Source: Pseudomonadota bacterium
GTDB taxonomy: Bacteria > Desulfobacterota > S145-22
Direction of reading: 5' to 3'
Length of the DNA: 43,626 nucleotides
Assembly (NCBI GenBank): GCA_015493505.1
Contig: WGDA01000049.1
Coordinates: 1 to 43,626 of the forward strand
Positions 7,904 through 16,462 of the stretch are shown here, piece after piece. A program made the translations under genes and the position numbers. Under the pieces are notes generated by a model. It saw only the letters and a program-made list of their open reading frames with translations, was not told the DNA's origin and did not search any database. How positions within the stretch are numbered: position 1 is the first letter of the stretch; each line of letters starts with the position of its first letter.

Positions 7904-9333
7904 GGTTTGTCTCCCTGTAGCTTATCGTGAATCTCCCGCTGTTTTCTACCCAATTTTCCGCTTTTATAGAGGTTGGCAAAGGCGCGTGCCGCCCGTTCCG
8001 GCGTGGGGTAATTGACAATCGCTCCCCTTTCTTCCAGGTCATAAACCTCGGAGTCCCAGATTCCCTCCGGGGCGAGGATACAGGTTATGACCGGTTTCCG
8101 CTGGTGCCACCGCAAAAGGGTTTCCCGCATGCCTTCCACGATAGCCGCGTTGGCGGAGGCAAACATGGTAAGCAACAGGACCCCATCCACCCCGGGGTCC
8201 TCCATGACGGCGCGGATGAGACGGCTCAGGGCGTCCGCGTTGTACCACGCGGGCCCCATGTCCACGGGATTGGTCCTGAGGGCCAGCGGAGGCAGGCAGG
8301 CGTTGACCTGGGCCTGTGTTTCCGCCCTGAAGGTGGCCAGCGCGAGCCCCACCTCGGCGCAGGTGTCCGTTGCCGCAATCCCGGGCCCGGCCTGGGCGGA
8401 CAGAACAGACACGCGATTTCCAGCCGGAAAAGGGCACCGGTCCAGTGCCTTGGCGGTATCCAGCAGCTCTTCCGCGCTGTCGACGGTGAGAACTCCCGAT
8501 TGCCGGAAGGCGCCCAAATACACCTCATGGTTCCCCGCCAGCGAGCCTGTGTGAGAGAGGGAGGCCCGGTCTCCCATGCGGGAGCGCCCTGTCTTGTAAA
8601 CAACCACCCGCTTCTTCTTTCCCAGTCCCCGAAGGGCGGCCATCATTCGCTTTGGGGTGTCGACCCCCTCCACGTAACACATCAGGACCCGGGTCGCGTC
8701 GTCTTCGGCGAGGTGTGAAAAGGCCTCTGGAAAATCGATGTTCAGGCGGTTTCCCAGGCCGATAATCTTGCTGAACCCCACATTTTCGCGCATGGCGAGG
8801 AAGGAGAGGAGGTGGGCGATGCCGCCACTCTGGCTGACGCAGGCGATCCCTCCCCGGGGGTTTTGTGAAAACTCGGGCGTGAAGGTCGCGTTCAGGTGGG
8901 TGGCGTAATTAACGATGCCAAAGGTGTTGGGGCCGATGACGGGAACCGCCGCCTTGTCCGCGATGGCTTTGATTTCATCATGCAGGCGGGACCCGTTCGG
9001 GTCTTCTATCTCCCTGAACCCCGCGGTGATGAGGACGATACCCCCGGCTTTCGTCTCCGCACACGCCCTGAAGACATCCGGTACGTGGGGCGCCGGGACC
9101 ACGACGATAACCAGGTCGGCTGTCTGATGGATCTCGTGGAGTGACGGCAGGGTCGGTATCCCGAAAATCTCCCTGCCTTTGGGATTGATGGGGAGAATGT
9201 TGCCCGCGAATCCCCCCGTTACGAGGCTTTTCATCACATGGAAGCCCAGTTTCGAAGGGTTGTTCGAGGCACCCACCACCGCCACCGTTTCAGGGTTGAA
9301 AAGGCGATGAAGGTTTTTCTCTTTCGCGTTCAT
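7894..9333 (-). CDS. Acyl-CoA synthetase (NDP-forming), alpha-type subunit without ATP-grasp
   Basis: About 479 residues. An N-terminal CoA-binding Rossmann domain (VAVVGASNNPSKLGFHV) is followed by the two succinyl-CoA-ligase-like domains; SLSHTGSLAG carries the His that is phosphorylated in ADP-forming acetyl-CoA synthetases. The ATP-grasp beta part is absent and not encoded nearby, so a partner must lie elsewhere. These enzymes turn acyl-CoA, ADP and phosphate into acid, CoA and ATP, a common energy step in syntrophs. ATG 9333 with GGGGAGG upstream is chosen over the track's GTG 9342, which sits too close to that site. The gene forms an operon with the overlapping hydrolase. Confidence 0.88.
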   Translation of the reverse strand: MNAKEKNLHRLFNPETVAVVGASNNPSKLGFHVMKSLVTGGFAGNILPINPKGREIFGIPTLPSLHEIHQTADLVIVVVPAPHVPDVFRACAETKAGGIVLITAGFREIEDPNGSRLHDEIKAIADKAAVPVIGPNTFGIVNYATHLNATFTPEFSQNPRGGIACVSQSGGIAHLLSFLAMRENVGFSKIIGLGNRLNIDFPEAFSHLAEDDATRVLMCYVEGVDTPKRMMAALRGLGKKKRVVVYKTGRSRMGDRASLSHTGSLAGNHEVYLGAFRQSGVLTVDSAEELLDTAKALDRCPFPAGNRVSVLSAQAGPGIAATDTCAEVGLALATFRAETQAQVNACLPPLALRTNPVDMGPAWYNADALSRLIRAVMEDPGVDGVLLLTMFASANAAIVEGMRETLLRWHQRKPVITCILAPEGIWDSEVYDLEERGAIVNYPTPERAARAFANLYKSGKLGRKQREIHDKLQGDKPWR

Positions 9334-9352
9334 GTATTTCACGCCTCCCCTT

Positions 9353-9469
9353 TCATTTCGTTTGCGCCGGGGTGGGCCTTTTGAGGAACGAAGCGCATTC
9401 CTCCTTGGGAGTCCCCAGGATCACGATTCGGCCAGCTTCGTGGGGCCCGTGGGTTTTCATCGAAGCCAT
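9353..9469 (-). CDS. Short ORF of 38 codons, uncertain
   Basis: A frame starting MASMKTHGPHEAG and ending at TGA lies directly upstream of the CoA-ligase start and could be a leader peptide or a remnant. There is no well-spaced ribosome binding site (GGGTAAG abuts the ATG) and I recognise no homology. The rest of the 9334-9594 divergent region is featureless apart from the AT-rich stretch toward rarD. Confidence 0.15.
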   Translation of the reverse strand: MASMKTHGPHEAGRIVILGTPKEECASFLKRPTPAQTK

Positions 9470-9540
9470 CTTACCCGCGTGGGGACAAAAAGTCAAAAAA
9501 TAAATATCATTTGTTTAATACGTCTAACCTTTAAACCTTC

Positions 9541-9569
9541 TTGTGTTTCGCCCCTGAATATATTACATT
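9541..9569 (+). promoter_or_regulatory. Weak candidate promoter for the rarD-like gene
   Basis: TTGTGT (9541-9546), a 17 bp spacer and TACATT (9564-9569) would start transcription near 9576, leaving a leader of about 19 nt with GGGAGGG before GTG 9595. The hexamers are poor, so this is tentative. Confidence 0.25.
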
Positions 9570-9594
9570 CAAAGGCATCATACGGGAGGGCGTG

Positions 9595-10479
9595 GTGAAA
9601 AAGGGAGTCACCCTGGCCATTGGGGCGTACCTGCTCTGGGGGTTGTTCCCCCTATACTGGAAACAGCTCGAAATCGTTCCGGCGCGTGAAATCGTGGCGC
9701 ACCGGATTGTCTGGTCGCTGGTTTTTCTCGCCATCGTGCTGGCCGTGGGACGCCGCCTCGCCGGCGCCATCCGAATGGCGCGAAGCCCGAAGATCCTGCT
9801 GATTTACGGGTGCTCTGCTGCCCTCCTCTTCATCAACTGGCTGACCTATGTCTGGGCGGTCAATTCAGGGTATATCGTGGATGCCAGCCTGGGTTATTTC
9901 ATCAATCCCCTGGTCAGCGTTTTCCTGGGCGTCATCTTTTTTCGGGAGCGCCTTCGCATTGGTCAATGGGCGGCCATCGCCCTGGCCGCGATCGGGGTGG
10001 CAGACCTGACCCTTCAGTACGGCTCCCTGCCCTGGATCGGGCTCGTTCTCGCCTTTTCATTCGGCACGTATGGCCTGATTAAAAAGGGCGCGCCGCTTGA
10101 GGCCCTGGAAAGCCAGTCCATCGAAATGCTGCTGCTGTCGTTTCCGGCGGCGGCCTACCTCATCGACCTGCAGGTCCGTCACGTGGCTGCTTTCGGGCAC
10201 GCGGGGGCGGGCATAACACTGCTGCTGATTCTTGGGGGCGCCGTAACGGCCATCCCTCTCCTCATGTTTTCAGCTGCGGCGAGGCGCATTCCCCTGTCCA
10301 TGATCGGTATCCTTCAGTACCTCGCCCCGACCATCCAGTTTTCCATCGGGGTCTGGGTGTATGGCGAGGCCTTTCCCCGGGCCAAGCTGGTGGGGTACGT
10401 GTTCGTCTGGTCCGCGCTGGCTGTTTATACCATTGAGGGCCTGACGCGCAAGCGGAGCGCCCGCGCGTCCACCGTGTGA
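9595..10479 (+). CDS. rarD: RarD/EamA-family drug/metabolite transporter
   Basis: About 294 residues with ten predicted membrane helices in two EamA repeats, an inner-membrane carrier. The N-terminus (GVTLAIGAYLLWGLFPLYWK, then EIVAHRIVWSL) is characteristic of RarD proteins; the C-terminal half has YLAPTIQFSIGVWVYGE. GTG 9595 gives the family's usual start and has GGGAGGG five bases upstream; the track's upstream start adds a non-conserved tail. The substrate is unknown; the family name comes from chloramphenicol sensitivity, and related carriers export amino acids or metabolites. The next gene is murJ, 63 bp downstream. Confidence 0.88.
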   Translation: MKKGVTLAIGAYLLWGLFPLYWKQLEIVPAREIVAHRIVWSLVFLAIVLAVGRRLAGAIRMARSPKILLIYGCSAALLFINWLTYVWAVNSGYIVDASLGYFINPLVSVFLGVIFFRERLRIGQWAAIALAAIGVADLTLQYGSLPWIGLVLAFSFGTYGLIKKGAPLEALESQSIEMLLLSFPAAAYLIDLQVRHVAAFGHAGAGITLLLILGGAVTAIPLLMFSAAARRIPLSMIGILQYLAPTIQFSIGVWVYGEAFPRAKLVGYVFVWSALAVYTIEGLTRKRSARASTV

Positions 10480-10507
10480 CGGGGCTGCGCAAATCCCTGT
10501 GAATTTG

Positions 10508-10536
10508 TTGACATATCCAGGCGTTTCAAGTAGACA
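10508..10536 (+). promoter_or_regulatory. Candidate promoter before murJ
   Basis: A consensus TTGACA (10508-10513) and a 17 bp spacer lead to TAGACA (10531-10536). The predicted start point falls at about 10543, which is the GTG of murJ, so the transcript could be leaderless. The -10 is weak. Confidence 0.35.
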
Positions 10537-10542
10537 TCGAAT

Positions 10543-12108
10543 GTGACCTCCTCGGAGCATCGAAAGATTTTGCGCGCCACCTTCGTCGTGGGTGGCGGAA
10601 CCTTTATCAGCCGCGTCTTCGGATATATTCGAGACATGGTGGTCGCGTCTTTTTTTGGGACAGGCGTGGCCGCCGATGCCTTTTTTGTCGCCTTTCGCCT
10701 CCCCAACCTCCTGAGGCGTCTTATCGGGGAGGGGTCCATGACCGTCTCTTTCATCCCGGTTTTTACCGATTACCTGAAGAAGGGGGACAAAAAAGAGGCG
10801 GAGCGCTTCCTGACAAGCTGTCTCTCCCTGCTTGTCTGCCTGCTTTTGATGGTGGCTGCAGCGGGAGTGCTTCTGGCGCCATGGCTGGTCAGGCTGATCG
10901 CGCCGGGGTTCATTGCATACCCCGAAAAATTCTCTCTGACCGTTTCCCTGACACGGGTCGTTTTTCCCTATATCTTTTTTATCAGCCTCGTGGCATTCAG
11001 CATGGGGGTGCTGAATTCGTACCGGGTTTTTTTCCCGCCCGCCTTTTCCCCCGTTCTCCTGAATATCTCCATGATTGGGAGCGTCCTGTTGCTGTATCAT
11101 TTTTTCCATCCGCCCATTTACGCGCTCGCCGTCGGGGTGCTGATTGGCGGGGGGCTGCAACTTGGGTTCCAGATCCCTTTCCTGGCGCGGCAGGGGTTCC
11201 CCTTCCGCTTCGCGTGGAACCCGCGCCATCCCGGCCTGAAACGGGTCATGGCGCTCATGGGCCCTTCCATTATCGGTATCGCGGTCTATCAGATCACGGT
11301 TTTCATCAACACCCTGCTGGCGTCCTTTCTCCCCTCGGGGAGTGTGTCGTATCTCTATTACGCGGACCGGCTGATGCAGTTCCCTCTGGGGATTTTCGCC
11401 ATTGCCATGGGAACGGCGGCCCTCCCGAGCTTTTCCTCCCTCTCCGGGGAAGACCCGGGCCCCCTTGGCGAGGCCGTCGGCTTTACGCTGAGGACGATCC
11501 TGATGATTTCCATCCCGGCCTCCGTGGGCCTGATCCTCCTCAGGGAGCCGATTATCGGGGTCCTTTTCCAGCGGGGGGCCTTCACGGTCCACTCCCGGGT
11601 GGCGACCGCGCAGGCGTTGCTGGGATACGCCGTGGGCCTGTTCGCGGTTTCCGGCGTGCGCGTGGTGGTGCCGGGGTTTTACGCCCTGAAGGACGCCAAG
11701 ACCCCGGTCCGGGTGGCCATCGCCGCCCTGATTGCCAATGTGGGCCTGGGCGTTCTCCTGATGTTCCCGCTGAAACACCTGGGACTGGCGCTGGCCACGT
11801 CGCTTTCGTCCATCCTTAACCTGGTCATTCTGGTAATCATTTTAAGCAAACGGCTGCGTTCGATGCGGTGGGGCGTCATCAGAAAGAGCCTTGCGGAAGT
11901 TCTTCTCGCTTCGGCGGTGATGGCGCTTTTTCTATTCGGCCTCCAGCGGTGGCACCCTATTTTAAGTGTCAGAGACTTTTTCCCGCGCCTCATGTATCTT
12001 TTCCTGGATCTGGTGGTGGCGGGCGCCCTTTACCTGGTGACCCTGAAGGTGCTTAAAAACGCCGAGCTGAACCACATGCTCGCCGCCGTGAAAAGACGAA
12101 AGGGGTGA
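10543..12108 (+). CDS. murJ: Lipid II flippase MurJ (MviN)
   Basis: 521 residues with about 14 membrane helices of the MOP superfamily. The N-terminal signature (GGGTFISRVFGYIRDMVVASFFG, shortened here) and SGSVSYLYYADRLMQFPLGIFAIA, with the conserved Arg and Asp residues, are typical of MurJ, which flips lipid-linked peptidoglycan precursor across the inner membrane. The only in-frame start that keeps the N-terminal motif is GTG 10543, since a TAG lies four codons upstream; no Shine-Dalgarno sequence precedes it. The MBL-fold gene follows four bases after the stop codon, suggesting co-transcription. The 502-codon antisense ORF is a shadow. Confidence 0.93.
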   Translation: MTSSEHRKILRATFVVGGGTFISRVFGYIRDMVVASFFGTGVAADAFFVAFRLPNLLRRLIGEGSMTVSFIPVFTDYLKKGDKKEAERFLTSCLSLLVCLLLMVAAAGVLLAPWLVRLIAPGFIAYPEKFSLTVSLTRVVFPYIFFISLVAFSMGVLNSYRVFFPPAFSPVLLNISMIGSVLLLYHFFHPPIYALAVGVLIGGGLQLGFQIPFLARQGFPFRFAWNPRHPGLKRVMALMGPSIIGIAVYQITVFINTLLASFLPSGSVSYLYYADRLMQFPLGIFAIAMGTAALPSFSSLSGEDPGPLGEAVGFTLRTILMISIPASVGLILLREPIIGVLFQRGAFTVHSRVATAQALLGYAVGLFAVSGVRVVVPGFYALKDAKTPVRVAIAALIANVGLGVLLMFPLKHLGLALATSLSSILNLVILVIILSKRLRSMRWGVIRKSLAEVLLASAVMALFLFGLQRWHPILSVRDFFPRLMYLFLDLVVAGALYLVTLKVLKNAELNHMLAAVKRRKG

Positions 12109-12112
12109 TAAG

Positions 12113-12997
12113 ATGAAGATGATAACCCGTCATGTGGGGTTTATCTCCGGCCCCGTCAATGTGGGGGTCATTCGTTGGGAGAATGAGGCAGTTCTGGTGG
12201 ACACGGGGCTGGACGACGCCTCCGCCAAGAAGATTATCGCGGCCGCACGGGAGGCCGGTTTTTCCATCGTGGGGATTCTGAACACCCACGCGCACGCGGA
12301 CCACTATGGGGGAAACGCCCGCATCCGCAAGGTTTATAAGGACCTGAAATTCATCTACGCGCCGGCCATTGAAGAGACCATTATCCGGCATCCCATCCTT
12401 GAGCCGGTGTATCTGTTTGGGGCCAACCCCATTGCCCAGCTCAAGGGAAAATTCCTGATGGGAAAGGCCTCGCCAGCGGAGCCGTTGCCCGCCCCGGTCA
12501 TCCCGTTCGGCGATCTGAATATCCAGGTGGTTTCCCTCCCGGGTCATTCCATCAATCAGGTTGGATACGCGTGTGAGGGGGTCTTCTTCTGCGCGGACGC
12601 CATTTTCCCGGAGGGCATCGTGGAGAAGTACGGGCTTCTGTACTGCTTTGACGTGGAGGCACAGCGCAAGACCTTAAACATGATGAAAAACCTCACGACT
12701 TACAAGATGATCGTCCCCTGCCACGCGCGGCCCCGGCAGAATATCTCTCTTCTCGTTGAGGAGAACCTCAGCCACATTCAGGAGATTTCGGAAGCGGTGT
12801 TCGCCCTGACAGGGGCGCCAAAAACTTCCGAGGCCCTGACCGCGCTGCTGTGCGCGCAGAGACAGATCCCCATGAAATCAATTTGGCAGTACCACCTGCA
12901 CCACAACACGGTCAAGGCCTATCTGGCGGCCCTTTTGAAGGCGGAGGCCGTTTCCGTTTTCGTGGAGAAAGAGACCCTCGTCTGGGTTCGGAAATAG
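12113..12997 (+). CDS. MBL-fold metallo-hydrolase
   Basis: 294 residues. The metallo-beta-lactamase fold is shown by LVDTGLD, the dinuclear metal motif HAHADH (about residues 61-66), LPGHS, the bridging Asp in CADAIF and the His of PCHARP. The C-terminal 90 residues are helical (ALTALLCAQRQIPMKS, WQYHLHHNTVKAYLAAL) and resemble the small C-terminal domain of beta-lactamase-like thioesterases or glyoxalase II relatives. It probably hydrolyses a thioester or ester in the cytosol; the substrate is unknown. AGGGGTGATAAG precedes ATG 12113, four bases after murJ. The 79 bp to the convergent kinase show nothing. Confidence 0.85.
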   Translation: MKMITRHVGFISGPVNVGVIRWENEAVLVDTGLDDASAKKIIAAAREAGFSIVGILNTHAHADHYGGNARIRKVYKDLKFIYAPAIEETIIRHPILEPVYLFGANPIAQLKGKFLMGKASPAEPLPAPVIPFGDLNIQVVSLPGHSINQVGYACEGVFFCADAIFPEGIVEKYGLLYCFDVEAQRKTLNMMKNLTTYKMIVPCHARPRQNISLLVEENLSHIQEISEAVFALTGAPKTSEALTALLCAQRQIPMKSIWQYHLHHNTVKAYLAALLKAEAVSVFVEKETLVWVRK

Positions 12998-13076
12998 GCT
13001 GGTTTGCAACGGGGTGTTCTCCTGCCGCGTCCAGGGCGGGAAAAAATGGGGGGAATCCCTAAATTGCTCCGCGAAA

Positions 13077-16000
13077 TTAGTCCTTCAAGGCTTCACGTAT
13101 CATGCTTGACAGTTGCGCGAGGGTATAGGGTTTTTGAAGGAACAGAATATCCTGATCGAGAAACCCCTCCCCGTTGAACTGGTCTTTCATGTAACCCGAT
13201 GTGTAGAGGACGCGAAGATGGGGGGCGCGATCTTTCAGCCGCTTCACCAGCTCGGTCCCGTTCAGCCCCGGCATGACGAGGTCGGTGACGACCAGATCGA
13301 TTTCTTCCCCCTTTTCCTCGAAAAGCTTCAGCGCCTCCAGCCCGTTGGATGCGGTAAAGACCGTATATCCCAGGCTTTTCAGGGCCTCAGAGGCTATCTC
13401 ACACAGCTCGACGACATCCTCCACGAAGAGGATGGTTTTGCTGGTGCTTGCGGGGCGCGCTTTGGAAGAAACACCCTTGTCGTTCTTCTCCGGCGACTTT
13501 TTGGATACGCGCCAGTAGATTTTGAAGGTCGCGCCCTTTTGGGGTTCGCTGTCTATCGTGATATAGCCGCCATTCTGTTCCACGATCCCAAAAACCGTCG
13601 AAAGTCCCAGGCCGGTTCCCTCACCCGTCTTCTTCGTGGTAAAAAAGGGTTCGAAAACCCTGGCCTTTGTTTCCTCGTCCATGCCGACCCCCGTGTCACT
13701 GATGATAACGGTGACGTATTCCCCTCGGGTCGCTCCATAGTGCGTGGTGACGAAGGCCTCGTCGATCTTGGCCCTTCCCGTCTCGATGATGATCTCTTTC
13801 TCCCCGGCCTTTCGGGAAGCCGCCCGGATCGCGTCCCGCGCATTGATCACCAGGTTCATGAGGACCTGTTCAATCTGGCCCGGGTCAGCCTCGATAGAGG
13901 GCAATCCAGGAGTGAGGTTCAGTGTGAGGGTTATGTCCTCAGGGAGGAGGCGCAGAAACATCTTTCCCAGAGACGACACTGTCTCATTGATATCGATGGG
14001 TTTGGGTCTGGCAACCTGTTTTCGGCTGAAGGCGAGAAGCTGGCTGACGAGGTTTTCCGCCTTTTTGGCCGCGGACAGAATGGCGGAAAACTCATGATAT
14101 CCCGGGGCATCCTTGTCAATCTTTTGAAGGCCCAGCTCGCAGTAGCCGGTCATAACACCCAGCAGGTTGTTGAAATCATGGGCGATCCCCCCGGCGAGGG
14201 TTCCCACGGCCTCCATTCTCTGGGAGTGAAGGAACTGTTCTTCGAGGGTCTTTTCCCGGGTGATGTCCTGCTTCACGGCGGCATAGTGGGTGATCGTCCC
14301 ATCCTTGTCCCGAATGGGAAAGATAACCGCCCTTTCGTAATAAATCTCCCCATTCTTTCTCTTGTTGACGAAGGTTCCTTCCCACGTCTTTCCAGTGGTG
14401 ATCGTGTCCCAGAGGGCCTTATAAAACTTCCTATCATGCCTGCCGCTTTGAAGGATTTGCGGGTTTTTCTCTCTGACCTCCGCGAAGGTATATCCCGTGG
14501 TCCTTTCGAAGGCGGGGTTGACATAAACAATGTTCCCCCGAAGGTCCGTGATCAGCATCGCCTGGCTTGCCTGCTGGATGACTGTGGCGAGGCGGGTCAG
14601 CTCCGCCCGTGCCTCGCGCTCCCGTTCTTCCAGCTCCTTTTCACGGGTCACGTCCCGCACAATCGCCAGAATCTCTTCCTTTCCCTTGGAAACCACGCGG
14701 CATTCAAACTGTCGATCAACCCCCTTGATGGGCAACGCGTAGGAAAAGGTAGTGCGCTCGCCCGTCTCAAAGACCTCCGTCAGATGGGAAAGAAAGAGCT
14801 GGGCGATTTCTGCGGGAAAGACCTCGGCAACCTTCCTTCCAATAAAATCCTCCGGCGGGAGATAGAGGAGGTCCTTTTCCCTGGTATGACAGGTGAGGAA
14901 TCGTCCCTCACGATCCAGGGTGAAGATGAAATCGGGGATGGCTTCCAGGATTGCCCGGCTGGTCTCTTCGCTCTTGCGAAGTTTTTCCTCCATTTCCCGC
15001 ATCCGGGTAATGTCCCGGCCGATGATTACGAGCCCTTTCCGGGAGCCATCCGGGTTAAACAGGGGAACCTTATAGATATCATAGACCCGTGAGGAGCCTT
15101 CCGGGGTTGGGATGATCTCTATGGAACGGTTGGTGATCCCCGTTTGCCACGCCGTTTCATCCGTGCGGTAGCAGGTTTCGAAGGACTGGCGGAAAATGGG
15201 GTGGGCCTCCTCGGCCAGCTCCAAGTCTGCTTTTCCCTGGTAAGCCACGTCGGTAAGGCGAAAAAGCTCCAGGTCCGCCCGGTTGGCCAGGAGCCAGCGC
15301 CCTTCCCCATCCTTGAAACAGATGATGTCGGGAGAGGCATCGATGAGGGTGGCAAGGCGTTCTTTCTCCTCCTCCAGGGACGTCCAGGCCGCTTCCACCT
15401 CCGTGGTTTCCTGGTATACGCCAAGGATACCATGAACTTCCCCTGTCGCATCCAGGATAGGAGTCAGATGGAGAAACCCTGACACCTTCCTCCCGTCTTT
15501 CGTTTGCAGGGACTCGTGCTCGCGGCTACCCTTTTTTTTCGCCATGACCTCTAAATCCTTCCGGTGGAAGCGGGTGCCGTAGGGATCTGGCCAGCATTCT
15601 TTCGCGGTCTTGCCAAGGATTGCCTCCGCGGGGAGTCCGGCGAGGCGGAGATAGGGCTGGTTGACGTAGCGATAGATTCCCTGTCGATCCTTGTAAAACA
15701 TGGGGAGGGGCATGGCGTCCCAGAGGGTACGAACGAGCTGGTCCGCTTTCAGGGTCTCGCTTTCCAGTTCCTTCCGCTGGGAGATATCATCGAGGAACAC
15801 GGCGATTGCTGGGCGACCGCGGAAGGAAATCTTGACGCCTGTCACCTCGGCGTAAAAGACCTCTCCATCCACGCGCACCAGTTTCTCTTCCACGCGGGGG
15901 AGGTAGGTGTCGGTCGAGGCCGCGATGGCAAGCCTCTCTTTGACGATTTCAATGGAATCCGGATGGATAAACTCAAAGATTTTTCGCCCGATGATCTTTC

Positions 16001-16151
16001 CCAGATCCCTGGCACGGAAGAGATTTATCAGCGCATCATTCGCGTAGAGGATTTCTCCCTCCCGGTGAATCACGATGGGCGAGGGAAGCCGGTCAAGCCA
16101 TTTCAGCAAATGGCTCCAGTCTCCTTCGGGGAGGGCGTGCGATCTGTCCAT
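13077..16151 (-). CDS. Hybrid sensor histidine kinase: several PAS domains, HisKA, HATPase, receiver
   Basis: About 1024 residues, no membrane helix. There are five PAS-type segments (the first contains PSPIVIHREGEILYANDAL; the last VYVNPAFERTTGYTFAEV), then GGIAHDFNNLLG with the phospho-acceptor His near residue 658, ATPase boxes NLVINARDAI, DTGVGMDEE and GEGTGLGLSTVFGI, and a receiver whose acceptor is in LVVTDLVMPG (near 957). ATG 16151 has AAGAGG seven bases upstream; the track's GTG 16172 is also possible. It is the paralogue of the 3909 kinase, most alike from the last PAS through HisKA. A good promoter sits 110 bp upstream. The signal sensed is unknown, and no partner regulator lies alongside. 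Confidence 0.93.
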   Translation of the reverse strand: MDRSHALPEGDWSHLLKWLDRLPSPIVIHREGEILYANDALINLFRARDLGKIIGRKIFEFIHPDSIEIVKERLAIAASTDTYLPRVEEKLVRVDGEVFYAEVTGVKISFRGRPAIAVFLDDISQRKELESETLKADQLVRTLWDAMPLPMFYKDRQGIYRYVNQPYLRLAGLPAEAILGKTAKECWPDPYGTRFHRKDLEVMAKKKGSREHESLQTKDGRKVSGFLHLTPILDATGEVHGILGVYQETTEVEAAWTSLEEEKERLATLIDASPDIICFKDGEGRWLLANRADLELFRLTDVAYQGKADLELAEEAHPIFRQSFETCYRTDETAWQTGITNRSIEIIPTPEGSSRVYDIYKVPLFNPDGSRKGLVIIGRDITRMREMEEKLRKSEETSRAILEAIPDFIFTLDREGRFLTCHTREKDLLYLPPEDFIGRKVAEVFPAEIAQLFLSHLTEVFETGERTTFSYALPIKGVDRQFECRVVSKGKEEILAIVRDVTREKELEEREREARAELTRLATVIQQASQAMLITDLRGNIVYVNPAFERTTGYTFAEVREKNPQILQSGRHDRKFYKALWDTITTGKTWEGTFVNKRKNGEIYYERAVIFPIRDKDGTITHYAAVKQDITREKTLEEQFLHSQRMEAVGTLAGGIAHDFNNLLGVMTGYCELGLQKIDKDAPGYHEFSAILSAAKKAENLVSQLLAFSRKQVARPKPIDINETVSSLGKMFLRLLPEDITLTLNLTPGLPSIEADPGQIEQVLMNLVINARDAIRAASRKAGEKEIIIETGRAKIDEAFVTTHYGATRGEYVTVIISDTGVGMDEETKARVFEPFFTTKKTGEGTGLGLSTVFGIVEQNGGYITIDSEPQKGATFKIYWRVSKKSPEKNDKGVSSKARPASTSKTILFVEDVVELCEIASEALKSLGYTVFTASNGLEALKLFEEKGEEIDLVVTDLVMPGLNGTELVKRLKDRAPHLRVLYTSGYMKDQFNGEGFLDQDILFLQKPYTLAQLSSMIREALKD

Positions 16152-16219
16152 CAATGGCCTCTTGAAAGCCACCCCTTTACGCCAAAAGGCGGGACGGAGG
16201 CAGCTTTTTTTCGATAATA

Positions 16220-16462
16220 CTACTCTTGATTTCTTAGGGCGTCTCTTTTGACGCGATCCTTCTTTTTACTAATAAACATCAAGGGGTTTTCTGTCAAGAC
16301 GCCGTGTTGGAAGGCGAGAGCCGCGGGAACAACCTCAACCTTGAAGGGGATAACCGAGGTGGTAAAGTCCTTCCCGAGCGCGCTTCCGAAGATGTCAGCA
16401 GGCCACCCACTCTTGTACCGGTTGATCTCCCCAATGGAGTTCCAGGGCTCTCCTGACCTCCC
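16220..16462 (-). other. Coding-like stretch in frame after the GGDEF stop codon
   Basis: Reading on past the TGA of the cyclase gene in the same frame gives 80 sense codons (including GEPWNSIGEINRYKSGWPAD and VIPFKVEVVPAALAFQHG) to a TAG at 16220. The third positions are GC-rich, as in real genes here, but there is no ATG, GTG or TTG start near its beginning. It may be a lost C-terminal extension, the tail of a decayed gene, or chance. I do not recognise the peptide. Confidence 0.3.
16269..16297 (-). promoter_or_regulatory. Sigma-70-type promoter for the PAS hybrid kinase
   Basis: On the minus strand TTGACA (16297-16292), a 17 bp spacer and TATTAG (16274-16269) match the housekeeping consensus, placing the start near 16262 and leaving a leader of about 110 nt before ATG 16151. 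Confidence 0.55.

Noticed and set aside
13113-15092. 659-codon + strand ORF, and similar long ORFs at 2166-3821 (+), 10270-11778 (-) and 40533-41423 (+)
   Set aside because: Each lies antisense to a well-supported gene (kinase, cls, murJ, wrbA), has low-complexity translated sequence and no family motifs; they are shadows of GC-rich codon structure.
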